Shown piece by piece: positions 1 through 6,406 of a stretch of 9,180 nucleotides of DNA (position 1 is the first letter of the stretch; every line of letters starts with the position of its first letter). The stretch spans positions 1 through 9,180 of the forward strand of contig CAUDAE010000078.1 of the NCBI GenBank assembly GCA_958447445.1, read 5' to 3'. The DNA comes from an uncultured Collinsella sp. Its GTDB lineage: Bacteria > Actinomycetota > Coriobacteriia > Coriobacteriales > Coriobacteriaceae. Below the pieces are notes generated by a model. That model did no database searches. It was not told the DNA's origin and saw nothing but the letters and a program-made list of their open reading frames with translations. Position numbers and translations under genes: made by a program.

Positions 1-1
1 T

Positions 2-1189
2 GAGGCAAACCGCGCAGTTGGAATCACCATCGTCGTCGTTGAGCAAAAGGTCGCCCTGCTCTCGGAGTACTGCAACCGCGTGTTCGTGCTCAACCATGGC
101 GAAATTGCGCTGCAGGGTGAGCCACACGAGGTCTTCGCGCATACCGACGAGCTCTGTGCCATCGGCGTCGACTGCCCTCGCGTCACGCGTATCTTCAATA
201 GCCTCGAGGCCGATGGCCTGGTAAGCGGTACCCCCTGCTTGGATGTCGATGAGGCCGAGCGCATGATTTCGGGCATCGTCGACCCCGCACACGCGGCTAT
301 CGAAGCTCAGGCGCCCGCCGGTTCCCCGCATGCACCGTCGTTGCGCCCTCATGCCAAGGACGCCGAACCCGTACTCACCTTCGACCATGTTGAGTTTGCC
401 TATCCCAATGGCGGCGCCGCCGTACACGACCTTAGCCTGACGCTCTATCCTGGCGAGCTCGTGGGTATCGTCGGCCAAAACGGTGCCGGCAAGACCACGC
501 TCACCAAGCTGCTCACGGGCCTGCTCAAGCCCGCCTCGGGCAGCGTGCGCGTCACGGGACTGGATACCGCAGCCGTTCCCACGAGCCGCATTGCCCGCGA
601 GGTCGCGACCCTCTTCCAAAACCCCGACCGTCAGATCTGCAAGGACACCGTGCTCGACGAGGTCGCCTTTGGCTTGGAACTGGGCGGCATGGACCGCGCC
701 GAGGCCCTGCGTCGCGCCCAGCTGGTCATCGATCGCTTTGGCTTGCCGGCCGACGAGGCGCCCTTCTCGCTTTCGCGCGGCCAGCGCCAAATGGTGGCGC
801 TTGCCTCCGTCGTAGTGGTTGAGCCCAAGATCGTCGTGCTCGACGAGCCCACGAGCGGCCTTGACTACCGCGAGTGCATGACCGTCATGGAAACCGTGCG
901 CACCATGGCCGAGCGCGGCTGCGCCGTTATCATGGTCTGCCACGACATGGAAGTTGTCTCCGACTTTGCCGAGCGCATCGTGGTAATGGCCGACGGCCGC
1001 ATCCTCGACCGCGGCCGCACGCACGAGCTATTCTCGAACATCGATCTCATGCAGCGTGCCTACGTTGAGCCGCCCCAGGTCATCGAACTCTCGCGCCGTC
1101 TGGCATCTTCCGTCTCGCCCGCTTTTGCGCAGGTGAGCGAGGTCACCGATGTCGTTCGAATTACCAAGGAGATGGTCCACCGTGGTTAA
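2..1189 (+). CDS. ECF transporter double ATPase (EcfA-EcfA' fusion), 5' end missing
   Basis: This is the ATP-hydrolysing part of an energy-coupling factor importer, which takes up a vitamin or metal ion captured by a separate S component. The frame is already open at base 2, so the gene starts before the window. The first 40 or so visible residues are the tail of a first ABC domain, including the strand and switch region around VVVEQK. A linker of about 80 residues follows, then a complete second ABC domain. That domain has Walker A GQNGAGKTT (about 473-499), a Q-loop FQNPDRQ, the signature LSRGQ (770-784), Walker B IVVLDEP with SGLD, and the switch histidine in MVCHDME. In the first domain the switch position reads EQK rather than a histidine, so the two ATP sites may differ. 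The stop overlaps the next gene by 8 nt, which argues for translational coupling. The S component and substrate are not visible. The family call is firm; the substrate is unknown. Confidence 0.93.
   Translation, partial: EANRAVGITIVVVEQKVALLSEYCNRVFVLNHGEIALQGEPHEVFAHTDELCAIGVDCPRVTRIFNSLEADGLVSGTPCLDVDEAERMISGIVDPAHAAIEAQAPAGSPHAPSLRPHAKDAEPVLTFDHVEFAYPNGGAAVHDLSLTLYPGELVGIVGQNGAGKTTLTKLLTGLLKPASGSVRVTGLDTAAVPTSRIAREVATLFQNPDRQICKDTVLDEVAFGLELGGMDRAEALRRAQLVIDRFGLPADEAPFSLSRGQRQMVALASVVVVEPKIVVLDEPTSGLDYRECMTVMETVRTMAERGCAVIMVCHDMEVVSDFAERIVVMADGRILDRGRTHELFSNIDLMQRAYVEPPQVIELSRRLASSVSPAFAQVSEVTDVVRITKEMVHRG
1166..1171 (+). promoter_or_regulatory. Ribosome binding site AAGGAG that sets the EcfT start
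   Basis: AAGGAG ends 10 nt before the GTG at 1182. It lies inside the end of the ATPase gene and downstream of the in-frame ATG at 1149. The GTG is therefore the better start. Confidence 0.7.
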
Positions 1190-1928
1190 CGTCATCGACT
1201 ACATGCCTGGCGATACGCTGCTGCATCGCCTGAATCCCGTCGTCAAACTGGGCCTCGCCGCCGCCATCATCGTCGGCATCTTCTTGTCCGACACCTACGT
1301 GGCGCTGCTGGGCTTTTTGGCACTCACCCTTGCGCTGGGTGCCTATGCCGGCGTCGTCGACCGTCTGTTCTCGCTGCTCAAGTTGCTGATTCCGCTCGCG
1401 CTTATCATGCTGGTGCTCCAGCTGGCCTTTATGCGCGGTGGCAACGTGGTATGGGGTTTTATCACCGACACGGGCCTCATCACAGGATCGAAGGCCTGTC
1501 TGCGCCTGCTGGGTGTGGCATTACCACTCATCCTCATGCTCATGGTGACCAAGCTCAACGACCTTGCCAACGCCTGCGTCGAGGTGCTGCACGTGCCGTA
1601 TCGCTATGCCTTCACCTTTACCACGGCGCTGCGCTTTGTGCCGGTGTTTGGTCAGGAGATGAACGCTATCATGGAGACGCAGACCGCACGCGGCGTCGAG
1701 TACGACACCAAGAACCCCATCAAGAAGCTTAAGCTCATGCTGCCACTGTGCGTGCCGCTGCTCATCTCGAGCGTGGGCAAGACCGATGCCACAGCCTTGG
1801 CGGCAGAACAACGCGGCTTCTATCTGCGTACGCGCGCCAGCTCGTACAAGCGCTACCCCATCAAGGGCCTAGACATCGCCGTGCTCATCGTCAGCATCGC
1901 CCTCATCGCCATCGGCTTCCTGTTCTAG
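1182..1928 (+). CDS. ecfT: ECF transporter transmembrane component EcfT
   Basis: This membrane protein (248 aa) links the two ATPase domains to the substrate-binding S component of an ECF importer. Near the N terminus is the family-like sequence VIDYMPGDTLLHRLNPVVKL. Several hydrophobic helices follow, for example around AAIIVGIFLSDTYVALLGFL and LLIPLALIMLVLQLAF. A cytoplasmic coupling region then carries the two Arg-Gly motifs typical of EcfT: ARG in TARGVEYD and QRG in AAEQRGFY. A final hydrophobic helix, IAVLIVSIALIAIGFLF, ends the protein. I prefer the GTG at 1182 over the ATG at 1149 because an AAGGAG stands 10 nt upstream and the family N terminus begins there. The gene directly follows the double ATPase with an 8-nt overlap, and a strong terminator follows it. 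It is probably the last gene of the uptake operon. Confidence 0.9.
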   Translation: MVNVIDYMPGDTLLHRLNPVVKLGLAAAIIVGIFLSDTYVALLGFLALTLALGAYAGVVDRLFSLLKLLIPLALIMLVLQLAFMRGGNVVWGFITDTGLITGSKACLRLLGVALPLILMLMVTKLNDLANACVEVLHVPYRYAFTFTTALRFVPVFGQEMNAIMETQTARGVEYDTKNPIKKLKLMLPLCVPLLISSVGKTDATALAAEQRGFYLRTRASSYKRYPIKGLDIAVLIVSIALIAIGFLF

Positions 1929-1957
1929 TTCACCACCGACAGCAACCACCCAACGCA

Positions 1958-1994
1958 AAAGGCCTCGGCTCGCACCAAACGAGCCGAGGCCTTT
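1958..1994 (+). terminator. Intrinsic terminator after ecfT, probably bidirectional
   Basis: A perfect 15-bp stem pairs AAAGGCCTCGGCTCG (1958-1972) with its complement at 1980-1994, with loop CACCAAA. It lies 29 nt after the ecfT stop and between convergent genes. The stem begins with A and ends with T, so it could act in both directions, but there is no long U tract beyond it. Confidence 0.85.
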
Positions 1995-2019
1995 ACTGTT
2001 TCACCAGATAAAACCTACC

Positions 2020-2047
2020 AAAATAAACCTGTCCCTTTTTGACAGGT
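2020..2047 (-). terminator. Intrinsic terminator of the racemase/ligase operon
   Basis: Read on the minus strand just after the racemase stop, ACCTGTC (2047-2041) pairs with GACAGGT (2033-2027) over a loop of AAAAAGG. It is followed by TTATTTT. The 7-bp stem plus T-rich tail fits a rho-independent terminator. The adjoining A+T-rich stretch at 2000-2026 may belong to a dispersed repeat, which I could not check. Confidence 0.6.
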
Positions 2048-2053
2048 CGGAAG

Positions 2054-2800
2054 CTAGAGGCGGTAGGGAGCGCCGCTACGGATGATGGATTCGCGCACCA
2101 GGACATCCATGGCGTCGAGGGTGATCTCGGGCATCTCTCGGTACTTTTGCAACACCGAGAGCTCGGTGCAGGCCAGAATGACGCGGTCGCAGCCGCTACG
2201 GGCGAACTCCCACATCACGCGGTCGAACTTATCCATATCGGGCTCACGTCCGGCCTTCACATCATCGTAGATAAGCGACATCACATCGTTCTGACGTTTC
2301 TCGCTGGGATAGACAACCTCAACACCCGCAGCCTTACATTCGCGGCCGTAGACACCCGCGCCCACGGTTCCGTCGGTGCCCATGCTGCCAATCTTCTGCA
2401 CCGGCCCGGCCGGCATACTCAGGTTGGGGTCGAACTCCCCCCCCCCCATCACCGCACCGGCCAGAGCATAGCGCACCGACTCACGCGGCATGTGGATAAT
2501 CGGCACCTTCGTAAACGACTGGATCTGGTCGTAGAAGTAGTGCGACGTGTTGCAGGGAATCGCAATGTGCGCACAGCCCAGCGACTCGAGTGCCTGGGCA
2601 CACTCTTTCATGGTCGCCAGCAGCTTGGCATGCTCGCCGGTCTTAATGGCCAACGTGCGGTCGGGCATGGTCGACTTGGAGAGCACCACCATGTCGATAT
2701 GTTCCTGATCGCAGGCAGCAGCCGTATGACGCACCACCTGGTCGTAGTAATACGACGTGGCCTCGGCGCCCATGCCGCCGATAACTCCCAGCTTTTCCAT
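2054..2800 (-). CDS. Aspartate/glutamate racemase family protein
   Basis: This is a cofactor-independent amino acid racemase (248 aa) that most likely converts L- to D-aspartate in the cytoplasm. The N terminus MEKLGVIGGMGAEAT is typical of the family. The two cysteines that act as acid/base on opposite faces of the substrate are present: C83 in IPCNTSH and C211 in LACTELS. A threonine/aspartate-rich segment GTDGT lies between them. I chose the ATG at 2800 because AAGGAGG lies 5 nt upstream and the family N terminus begins there; the frame stays open to 2884 but those extra residues look unlike the family. It follows a D-aspartate-ligase-like gene by 84 nt on the same strand, so the two are probably co-transcribed. 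Residues 118-122 are coded through an uninterrupted run of 11 G, in a stretch of about 15 residues that looks extra compared with the family as I remember it. The family is firm; aspartate as substrate is inferred from the neighbour. Confidence 0.88.
   Translation of the reverse strand: MEKLGVIGGMGAEATSYYYDQVVRHTAAACDQEHIDMVVLSKSTMPDRTLAIKTGEHAKLLATMKECAQALESLGCAHIAIPCNTSHYFYDQIQSFTKVPIIHMPRESVRYALAGAVMGGGEFDPNLSMPAGPVQKIGSMGTDGTVGAGVYGRECKAAGVEVVYPSEKRQNDVMSLIYDDVKAGREPDMDKFDRVMWEFARSGCDRVILACTELSVLQKYREMPEITLDAMDVLVRESIIRSGAPYRL
2437..2447 (-). repeat. 11-G homopolymer inside the racemase gene
   Basis: Eleven C on the plus strand are eleven G in the coding strand. They supply the end of Met118, Gly119-121 and the first base of Glu122. 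Gaining or losing one base would shift the frame near mid-gene and remove C211. Such tracts are slippage-prone; a sequencing error is the plain alternative, although the frame is intact as given. Confidence 0.9.
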
Positions 2801-2805
2801 CGCCG

Positions 2806-2812
2806 CCTCCTT
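2806..2812 (-). promoter_or_regulatory. Ribosome binding site AAGGAGG of the racemase gene
   Basis: A full AAGGAGG on the minus strand stands 5 nt before the ATG at 2800. It decides the start against the upstream in-frame ATG at 2884. Confidence 0.8.
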
Positions 2813-2822
2813 GGTGACGCTT

Positions 2823-2834
2823 GCGCAATTGCGC
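2823..2834. repeat. 12-bp perfect palindrome in the ligase-racemase gap
   Basis: GCGCAATTGCGC reads the same on both strands and lies 11 nt upstream of the racemase ribosome binding site. A second weak inverted repeat, CGCCCG (2851-2856) with CGGGCG (2869-2874), lies between it and the ligase stop. These could be a small operator or mRNA hairpins; no function is shown. Confidence 0.4.
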
Positions 2835-2884
2835 GTATCGTACCCGCGCCCGCCCGATGCAAACCGGACGGGCGCCGCGCTCAT

Positions 2885-4141
2885 CTACTTGTAATACGTC
2901 TTGAACAGCTTAAAGTGGCGCAGCTTGGTGTGCCACATGCGCAGCCAGCGGTTAAAGACAAAGTCGCCCTTCATAAACGAAGGGTCGGCGCCCTTGCCTT
3001 CCTTGTCCAGGCGATGCACCTTAGCGCGCAGCTCGGGATCCTTGACGTACTTGTCGACGACGCCCATGGGGACGACCATCCACAGGGCCTCGTCCTGAGC
3101 CGTCACAAACTCCGGCTCAAACGGACGGTTGAACACATACTCGTCCACCACATACTTGGCAACGTTAAAGCCGCTGTTGGTAACGTAGTAGTTGCTGCGG
3201 CCCTGGCGCGTGTTGAAATCGAAGAACTTAAACGAGCCGTCGCGCTCGTCGTACTTTACGTCAAAGTTGGAATAGCCCACAAAGTGAAGGTCCTCGAGCA
3301 ACTTGCGCACGCCGCCCATGAGCTCGTCGTTGGGCTCGGTAATGATACAGGCATGGTTGCCGACACCGTGGGGCTGATGCTCCTCGAGCAGCACATGGCC
3401 CAGGCACATCATGCGCACCTTGCCGTTGCGGTCGGAATAGCTAGTGAGCACGCGCATGTACTCGTCGTTGCCGGGCACGCGATCCTGCAAGATCAGATCG
3501 TCGGTGTAGCCGCTGGCATACGAATCGCGAATGACCTGTTCCAGCTCGGCGCGGTCGGCAATCTCATAGGCCTTCTTCTGGCCCTCGAACTCATGCTGCC
3601 ACCACATGATGCCGTCGGAAGGCTTCAGAATCATCGGGTAAGGAAAATCGATCTGGTCGAGCACTTCGGCAGGCGCCTCACCCTGGGCATTGAGCATCGC
3701 CTTGGTAAAGGTAAACGTGTGCGGATAGGGCACGCCATGCTTCTCGCACAGCTCGTAGAAGATCTCCTTCTTCTGGCACTGCTCGAGCATGCTGTAGGGC
3801 GCGTAGGGAGCGACGATGTTATCCGCCAGCTCATGAGCATCCTTGGCTTGAGCCACGAGAGCGACATAGTTGTCGCCGCAGCCCACAAGGACAATAGTCT
3901 TGTCGGCATGCGCTTGGGCAATGCCGTTGACGGTTTTGAGCATCACGGGCATGGTATCGATATCCACGTTGGGCGTGTAATCGATAATTTGGCTGCGATA
4001 CGCAGGGCCGGTCTGGTACTTGCCAAAGACCAGGCTCTTAACCTGATACTCCTCGTAGAAAGCGCGCGCCACCGAATACGCGTTGATGTCGCCGCCGAGC
4101 AGCACGGGGATAAACTCGCGCTCTGTAAACTGCAATGCCAT
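2885..4141 (-). CDS. ATP-grasp ligase, probable D-aspartate ligase for peptidoglycan cross-bridge
   Basis: This 418-residue cytoplasmic enzyme of the ATP-grasp (carboxylate-amine ligase) superfamily would activate a carboxylate with ATP and join it to an amine. Visible parts are an N-terminal pre-ATP-grasp region starting FIPVLLGGDINAYSVARAF, an ATP-binding lysine region MILKPSDG (K173), and the strand LILQDRVPGNDEYMRV. The metal-binding end is FKFFDFNTRQG (D308, N310). This layout, the length and the adjacent aspartate racemase recall Aslfm/Racfm of Enterococcus faecium. There the ligase adds D-Asp to the side-chain amine of the peptidoglycan stem peptide. The start at 4141 is supported by AGGAAG (4147-4152), 5 nt upstream. 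It is the first gene of a two-gene minus-strand unit. The fold is firm; D-Asp as substrate is inference from similarity in memory and from context. Another amino acid ligase is possible. Confidence 0.82.
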   Translation of the reverse strand: MALQFTEREFIPVLLGGDINAYSVARAFYEEYQVKSLVFGKYQTGPAYRSQIIDYTPNVDIDTMPVMLKTVNGIAQAHADKTIVLVGCGDNYVALVAQAKDAHELADNIVAPYAPYSMLEQCQKKEIFYELCEKHGVPYPHTFTFTKAMLNAQGEAPAEVLDQIDFPYPMILKPSDGIMWWQHEFEGQKKAYEIADRAELEQVIRDSYASGYTDDLILQDRVPGNDEYMRVLTSYSDRNGKVRMMCLGHVLLEEHQPHGVGNHACIITEPNDELMGGVRKLLEDLHFVGYSNFDVKYDERDGSFKFFDFNTRQGRSNYYVTNSGFNVAKYVVDEYVFNRPFEPEFVTAQDEALWMVVPMGVVDKYVKDPELRAKVHRLDKEGKGADPSFMKGDFVFNRWLRMWHTKLRHFKLFKTYYK

Positions 4142-4284
4142 GGAAACTTCCTATCTAGAACTGCCCACACGACGGGCGGTCTTTGTGCAACTGATTTATT
4201 CTAGCGTGCCGAGCCGCCGGCACCCAAAGCTCCACCGTATCTATGGCAATCGGCGTAATTATCCAGCACGAAGGCGGCGATCAC

Positions 4285-4362
4285 CGGTGTACGACAACGG
4301 GCAATGAACCCACCGTTGTTGTAGGATTCAACATGTTGCCCGCCCCGTCGAAAGGTACACTG
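4285..4362 (+). promoter_or_regulatory. Candidate structured 5' leader covering the MOSC gene start
   Basis: The 200 bp between divergent genes ends in a long imperfect hairpin. The nested pairs are GTGTAC (4287-4292) with GTACAC (4355-4360), GAC (4293-4295) with GTC (4347-4349), CGGGCAA (4298-4304) with TTGCCCG (4336-4342), TGAA (4305-4308) with TTCA (4327-4330), and CC with GG (4310-4311, 4324-4325). The outer stem includes part of the AAAGG ribosome binding site and can extend by two pairs to the first base of the start codon. A competing stem, ACAACGG (4294-4300) with CCGTTGT (4313-4319), uses some of the same bases. It does not match any riboswitch class I can recall, including the molybdenum cofactor class. 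Confidence 0.4.
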
Positions 4363-4994
4363 TGCCCCAGGCTCATCCGATCAACAACCCCATCATTGAC
4401 GCCGCAAAGCGCGAACTTGCGGATCGTGCCCAGACGGCAGCTCCCCTACGCACCGCAAACGATGCTTACAACGGGCCTGCCCGCATCGTCTCAATCAACA
4501 CGTCGGAGCACAAAGGCACGCGTAAGTCACCCGTCGCCGACGGGCACGACACCGTCATCGAGCAGTTTGGCCTCGCCTCCGATGCGCACGCCGGGCATTG
4601 GCACCGTCAGGTCTCCTTTTTAGCTGCAGAGTCTATCCAGACGGCGCAGGCGCGCGGGCTCGATGTGCACGAGGGCGACTTTGGCGAGAACTTCACAACC
4701 CAGGGCATCAACCTGCTCTCACTCCCCTTGGGCACGCAGCTCAAGATTGGCAACGAAGTACTCGTCGAAATCAGCCAGATCGGCAAAGTCTGCCACACCC
4801 GCTGTGCCATCTACTATCTCGCCGGCGACTGCATCTTCCCCCACGAGGGCATTTTTGGCGTCGTGCTGCAGGGCGGCGAAGTCCATATCGGTGACGACAT
4901 ACAGATGGTCAAGCTCGGTGACGGCACCTGTTCGTTTACGCCGGCTGAGGCGCTCCAAGAGGTGGAGCAGGCTCGCCGCGAAGGAACCCTATAG
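4362..4994 (+). CDS. MOSC-domain protein
   Basis: This 210-residue protein is mostly a MOSC domain, the beta-rich sulfur-carrier fold related to the C terminus of molybdenum cofactor sulfurase. After about 39 variable residues the domain begins at ARIVSINTSEHKGTRKS. It continues through a middle part VHEGDFGENFTTQGINL and the cysteine motif GKVCHTRC, where C144 is the likely sulfur-carrying cysteine. It ends with EGIFGVVLQGGEVHIGDDI. Single-domain MOSC proteins of this kind often sit near molybdenum cofactor genes, but none is seen here, so its partner is unknown. The start is GTG at 4362, with AAAGG 6 nt upstream; a later start near residue 37 would also keep the domain. It is transcribed away from the ligase gene and alone. 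The domain call is strong; the sulfur donor or acceptor is not known. Confidence 0.85.
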   Translation: MPQAHPINNPIIDAAKRELADRAQTAAPLRTANDAYNGPARIVSINTSEHKGTRKSPVADGHDTVIEQFGLASDAHAGHWHRQVSFLAAESIQTAQARGLDVHEGDFGENFTTQGINLLSLPLGTQLKIGNEVLVEISQIGKVCHTRCAIYYLAGDCIFPHEGIFGVVLQGGEVHIGDDIQMVKLGDGTCSFTPAEALQEVEQARREGTL

Positions 4995-5063
4995 TTGCAA
5001 AACCCCACGTTGAGGTAGCTTTTGCAGCCAAGAATTCAGTTACAACAGGGTGCCGTAACGTTA

Positions 5064-5158
5064 AAGTTGAACTCTATGGTTTCTCAACAATTCACCATTC
5101 CCGCAGGTCAAGGCCAAAGCCTCAAGTTCAACTTGACCCTTTAGAACCTTTAAGGTTC
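5064..5158. promoter_or_regulatory. Cluster of GTTCAA-type palindromes, possible operators
   Basis: CAAGTTCAACTTG (5123-5135) and GAACCTTTAAGGTTC (5144-5158) are both perfect palindromes with a one-base centre; their centres are 22 bp apart, about two helix turns. AAGTTGAACT (5064-5073) is the exact reverse complement of 5125-5134. GGTCAAG (5106-5112) also pairs with CTTGACC (5132-5138), enclosing AGGC-CAAA-GCCT. They could be repressor or activator sites, or RNA hairpins in a leader. Confidence 0.4.
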
Positions 5159-5186
5159 AAGTAGAGGTCGAAAGCAGTAGTAGAAT
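5156..5186 (+). promoter_or_regulatory. Possible promoter of the wall hydrolase gene
   Basis: TAGAAT (5181-5186) is a good -10 element. The best upstream hexamer is TTCAAG (5156-5161), a poor -35 at a long spacing of 19. GGTCGA (5166-5171) and TCGACC (5192-5197) form an inverted repeat around the -10. The call is weak and rests on the -10. Confidence 0.3.
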
Positions 5187-5228
5187 ACACCTCGACCAAT
5201 AACCTACGATTGATTGCAGAGGGACTGG

Positions 5229-6362
5229 ATGCAGCATTCGAACCATCGCACCGCAGCGCTCTTCGCGTCGAAGCCGGCTCGTATCATCACGAGCGCCGCG
5301 CTCGCCGTCGCGCTGACGGCCACGCCGATGCTCTCCCCCGTCGCGGCCTATGCCGCCTCGCAGGCAACGCAGGATCAGCTTTCCGCCGCCCAGAAAAAGA
5401 TCGAGGACGCCACGAGCGCCTACAACGACGCCCGAACCAAGCTCGAGGATCTGCAAAAGCAGATCGACTCCAATGAGGCGAACATCGATAAGATTGAGGC
5501 CGAGCTACCCGAGCAGCAGGCCAAGGCAAGCTCCGCCATGCGCGATCTGTATAAGTACCAGAAGGGCACCAGCCCCATCGTGAGCTTCCTGGTGAACACG
5601 CAGAGCTTGGGTGACTTTATCACCACCTGCAAATACACCAACCAGATTACAAGCTCGAGCGTCGACGAGATCGAAGAGCTTAACAAGATGCAGACCGAGC
5701 TCGAGCAGAACAAGACTGAACTCGAGCAGGCCAAGTCTCAGCTCGAAGGCGAGCAAAAGAATGCCGAGGATGCACTGGCGCAGGCTCAGCAGCTCCGCAG
5801 CGAGGCGCAGGCAAAGGCCGAGCAGGAAAATGCTGCCGAGCTGGCAAAGCTCGAGGCCGACAAGGCCGCTGCCGCCGAGAAGATCTCGGGCGAGGGCGTA
5901 AGCGGCAACAACTCCAACAGCCAGGCCAACAACGCCAACACCACCATCGACACCACGGTGAACAGCTCGAATAGCGGTAACTCCGATTACGACTCGTTCA
6001 TTAACGAGTGGACGAGCCGCATCGATAACTACCTTGCCGGCTCCCCCATGGCAGGCCAGGGCTACAACTTTGCCGTCGCCGCCTGGAATACCGGCGTCGA
6101 TCCCCGTTGGTCCCCCGCCATCGCCTGCATCGAGAGCAGCAAGGGCCTCTATTGCGCCGGCTCCTATAACGCCTGGGGCTGGAGTGCCCGCGGCGGTGGT
6201 TGGCGTAGCTTTGGTAGCTGGAGCGAGGGCGTCTCCGCCCACGTTGCCTACCTGGGCGCCAACTATGGTTCCACGCTTACTCCGGCAGCCGCCAAGAAGT
6301 ACTGCCCGCCCACGTGGCAGGACTGGTACAACAAGGTCGCCAATCAAATGAACCGTATTTAA
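5229..6362 (+). CDS. Secreted coiled-coil protein with C-terminal lysozyme-like domain (putative peptidoglycan hydrolase)
   Basis: This 377-residue exported protein probably cuts peptidoglycan. An N-terminal signal peptide (basic start, hydrophobic IITSAALAVALTATPML, likely cleavage after AYA at about residue 42) is followed by a PcsB-like coiled coil. The coil has two long Glu/Gln/Ala/Lys-rich helices (about 47-105 and 140-218) separated by a non-coiled part, GTSPIVSFLVNTQSLGDFI. A Ser/Asn/Thr-rich linker (about 220-250) leads to a domain of about 125 residues. Its ACIESSKG (E302) followed by NAWGW resembles the catalytic Glu region of lytic transglycosylase/lysozyme-type domains. The ATG at 5229 is chosen because AGAGGG lies 5 nt upstream; a TTG at 5214 is in frame but has no such site. 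In PcsB-type proteins the coiled coil is controlled by FtsEX, which is not visible here. Three cysteines in the exported domain are unusual. The exact bond cleaved is unknown. Confidence 0.82.
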   Translation: MQHSNHRTAALFASKPARIITSAALAVALTATPMLSPVAAYAASQATQDQLSAAQKKIEDATSAYNDARTKLEDLQKQIDSNEANIDKIEAELPEQQAKASSAMRDLYKYQKGTSPIVSFLVNTQSLGDFITTCKYTNQITSSSVDEIEELNKMQTELEQNKTELEQAKSQLEGEQKNAEDALAQAQQLRSEAQAKAEQENAAELAKLEADKAAAAEKISGEGVSGNNSNSQANNANTTIDTTVNSSNSGNSDYDSFINEWTSRIDNYLAGSPMAGQGYNFAVAAWNTGVDPRWSPAIACIESSKGLYCAGSYNAWGWSARGGGWRSFGSWSEGVSAHVAYLGANYGSTLTPAAAKKYCPPTWQDWYNKVANQMNRI

Positions 6363-6372
6363 GTGCAACTGC

Positions 6373-6399
6373 AAAGGGGCCCCAAACGGGGCCCCTTTT
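6373..6399 (+). terminator. Intrinsic terminator between convergent genes
   Basis: AAAGGGGCCCC (6373-6383) pairs perfectly with GGGGCCCCTTT (6388-6398) across the loop AAAC, followed by one more T. It begins 11 nt after the hydrolase stop and 8 nt from the kinase stop on the other strand. It can serve both genes. Confidence 0.9.
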
Positions 6400-6406
6400 C
6401 GATTCT

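Larger units (their letters stand above)
4995..5228. other. Gene-free stretch with inverted repeats before the wall hydrolase
   Basis: These 234 bp are A+T-richer than the flanking genes and hold no convincing gene. Just after the MOSC stop, TGCAAAA (4996-5002) can pair with TTTTGCA (5020-5026); this is a weak terminator candidate without a T tail. Further on lie the palindromes and promoter candidate listed separately. Confidence 0.6.

Noticed and set aside
2039..4204. A 721-codon open frame on the plus strand opposite the racemase and ligase genes
   Set aside because: It is antisense to two genes with clear family motifs. Its composition is rich in His, Val, Ala and Leu, as expected from the reverse of G+C-rich coding sequence, and it has no recognisable domain or ribosome binding site.
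4153..4290. Promoters for the divergent ligase and MOSC genes
   Set aside because: Several A+T-rich hexamers occur, for example TAGAAT on the minus strand near 4197-4202, but none has a convincing partner at the right spacing.
4285..4362. Molybdenum cofactor riboswitch upstream of the MOSC gene
   Set aside because: The gene context is suggestive, but the pairing and loop sequences do not match the conserved core as I remember it. I keep it only as an unclassified structured leader.
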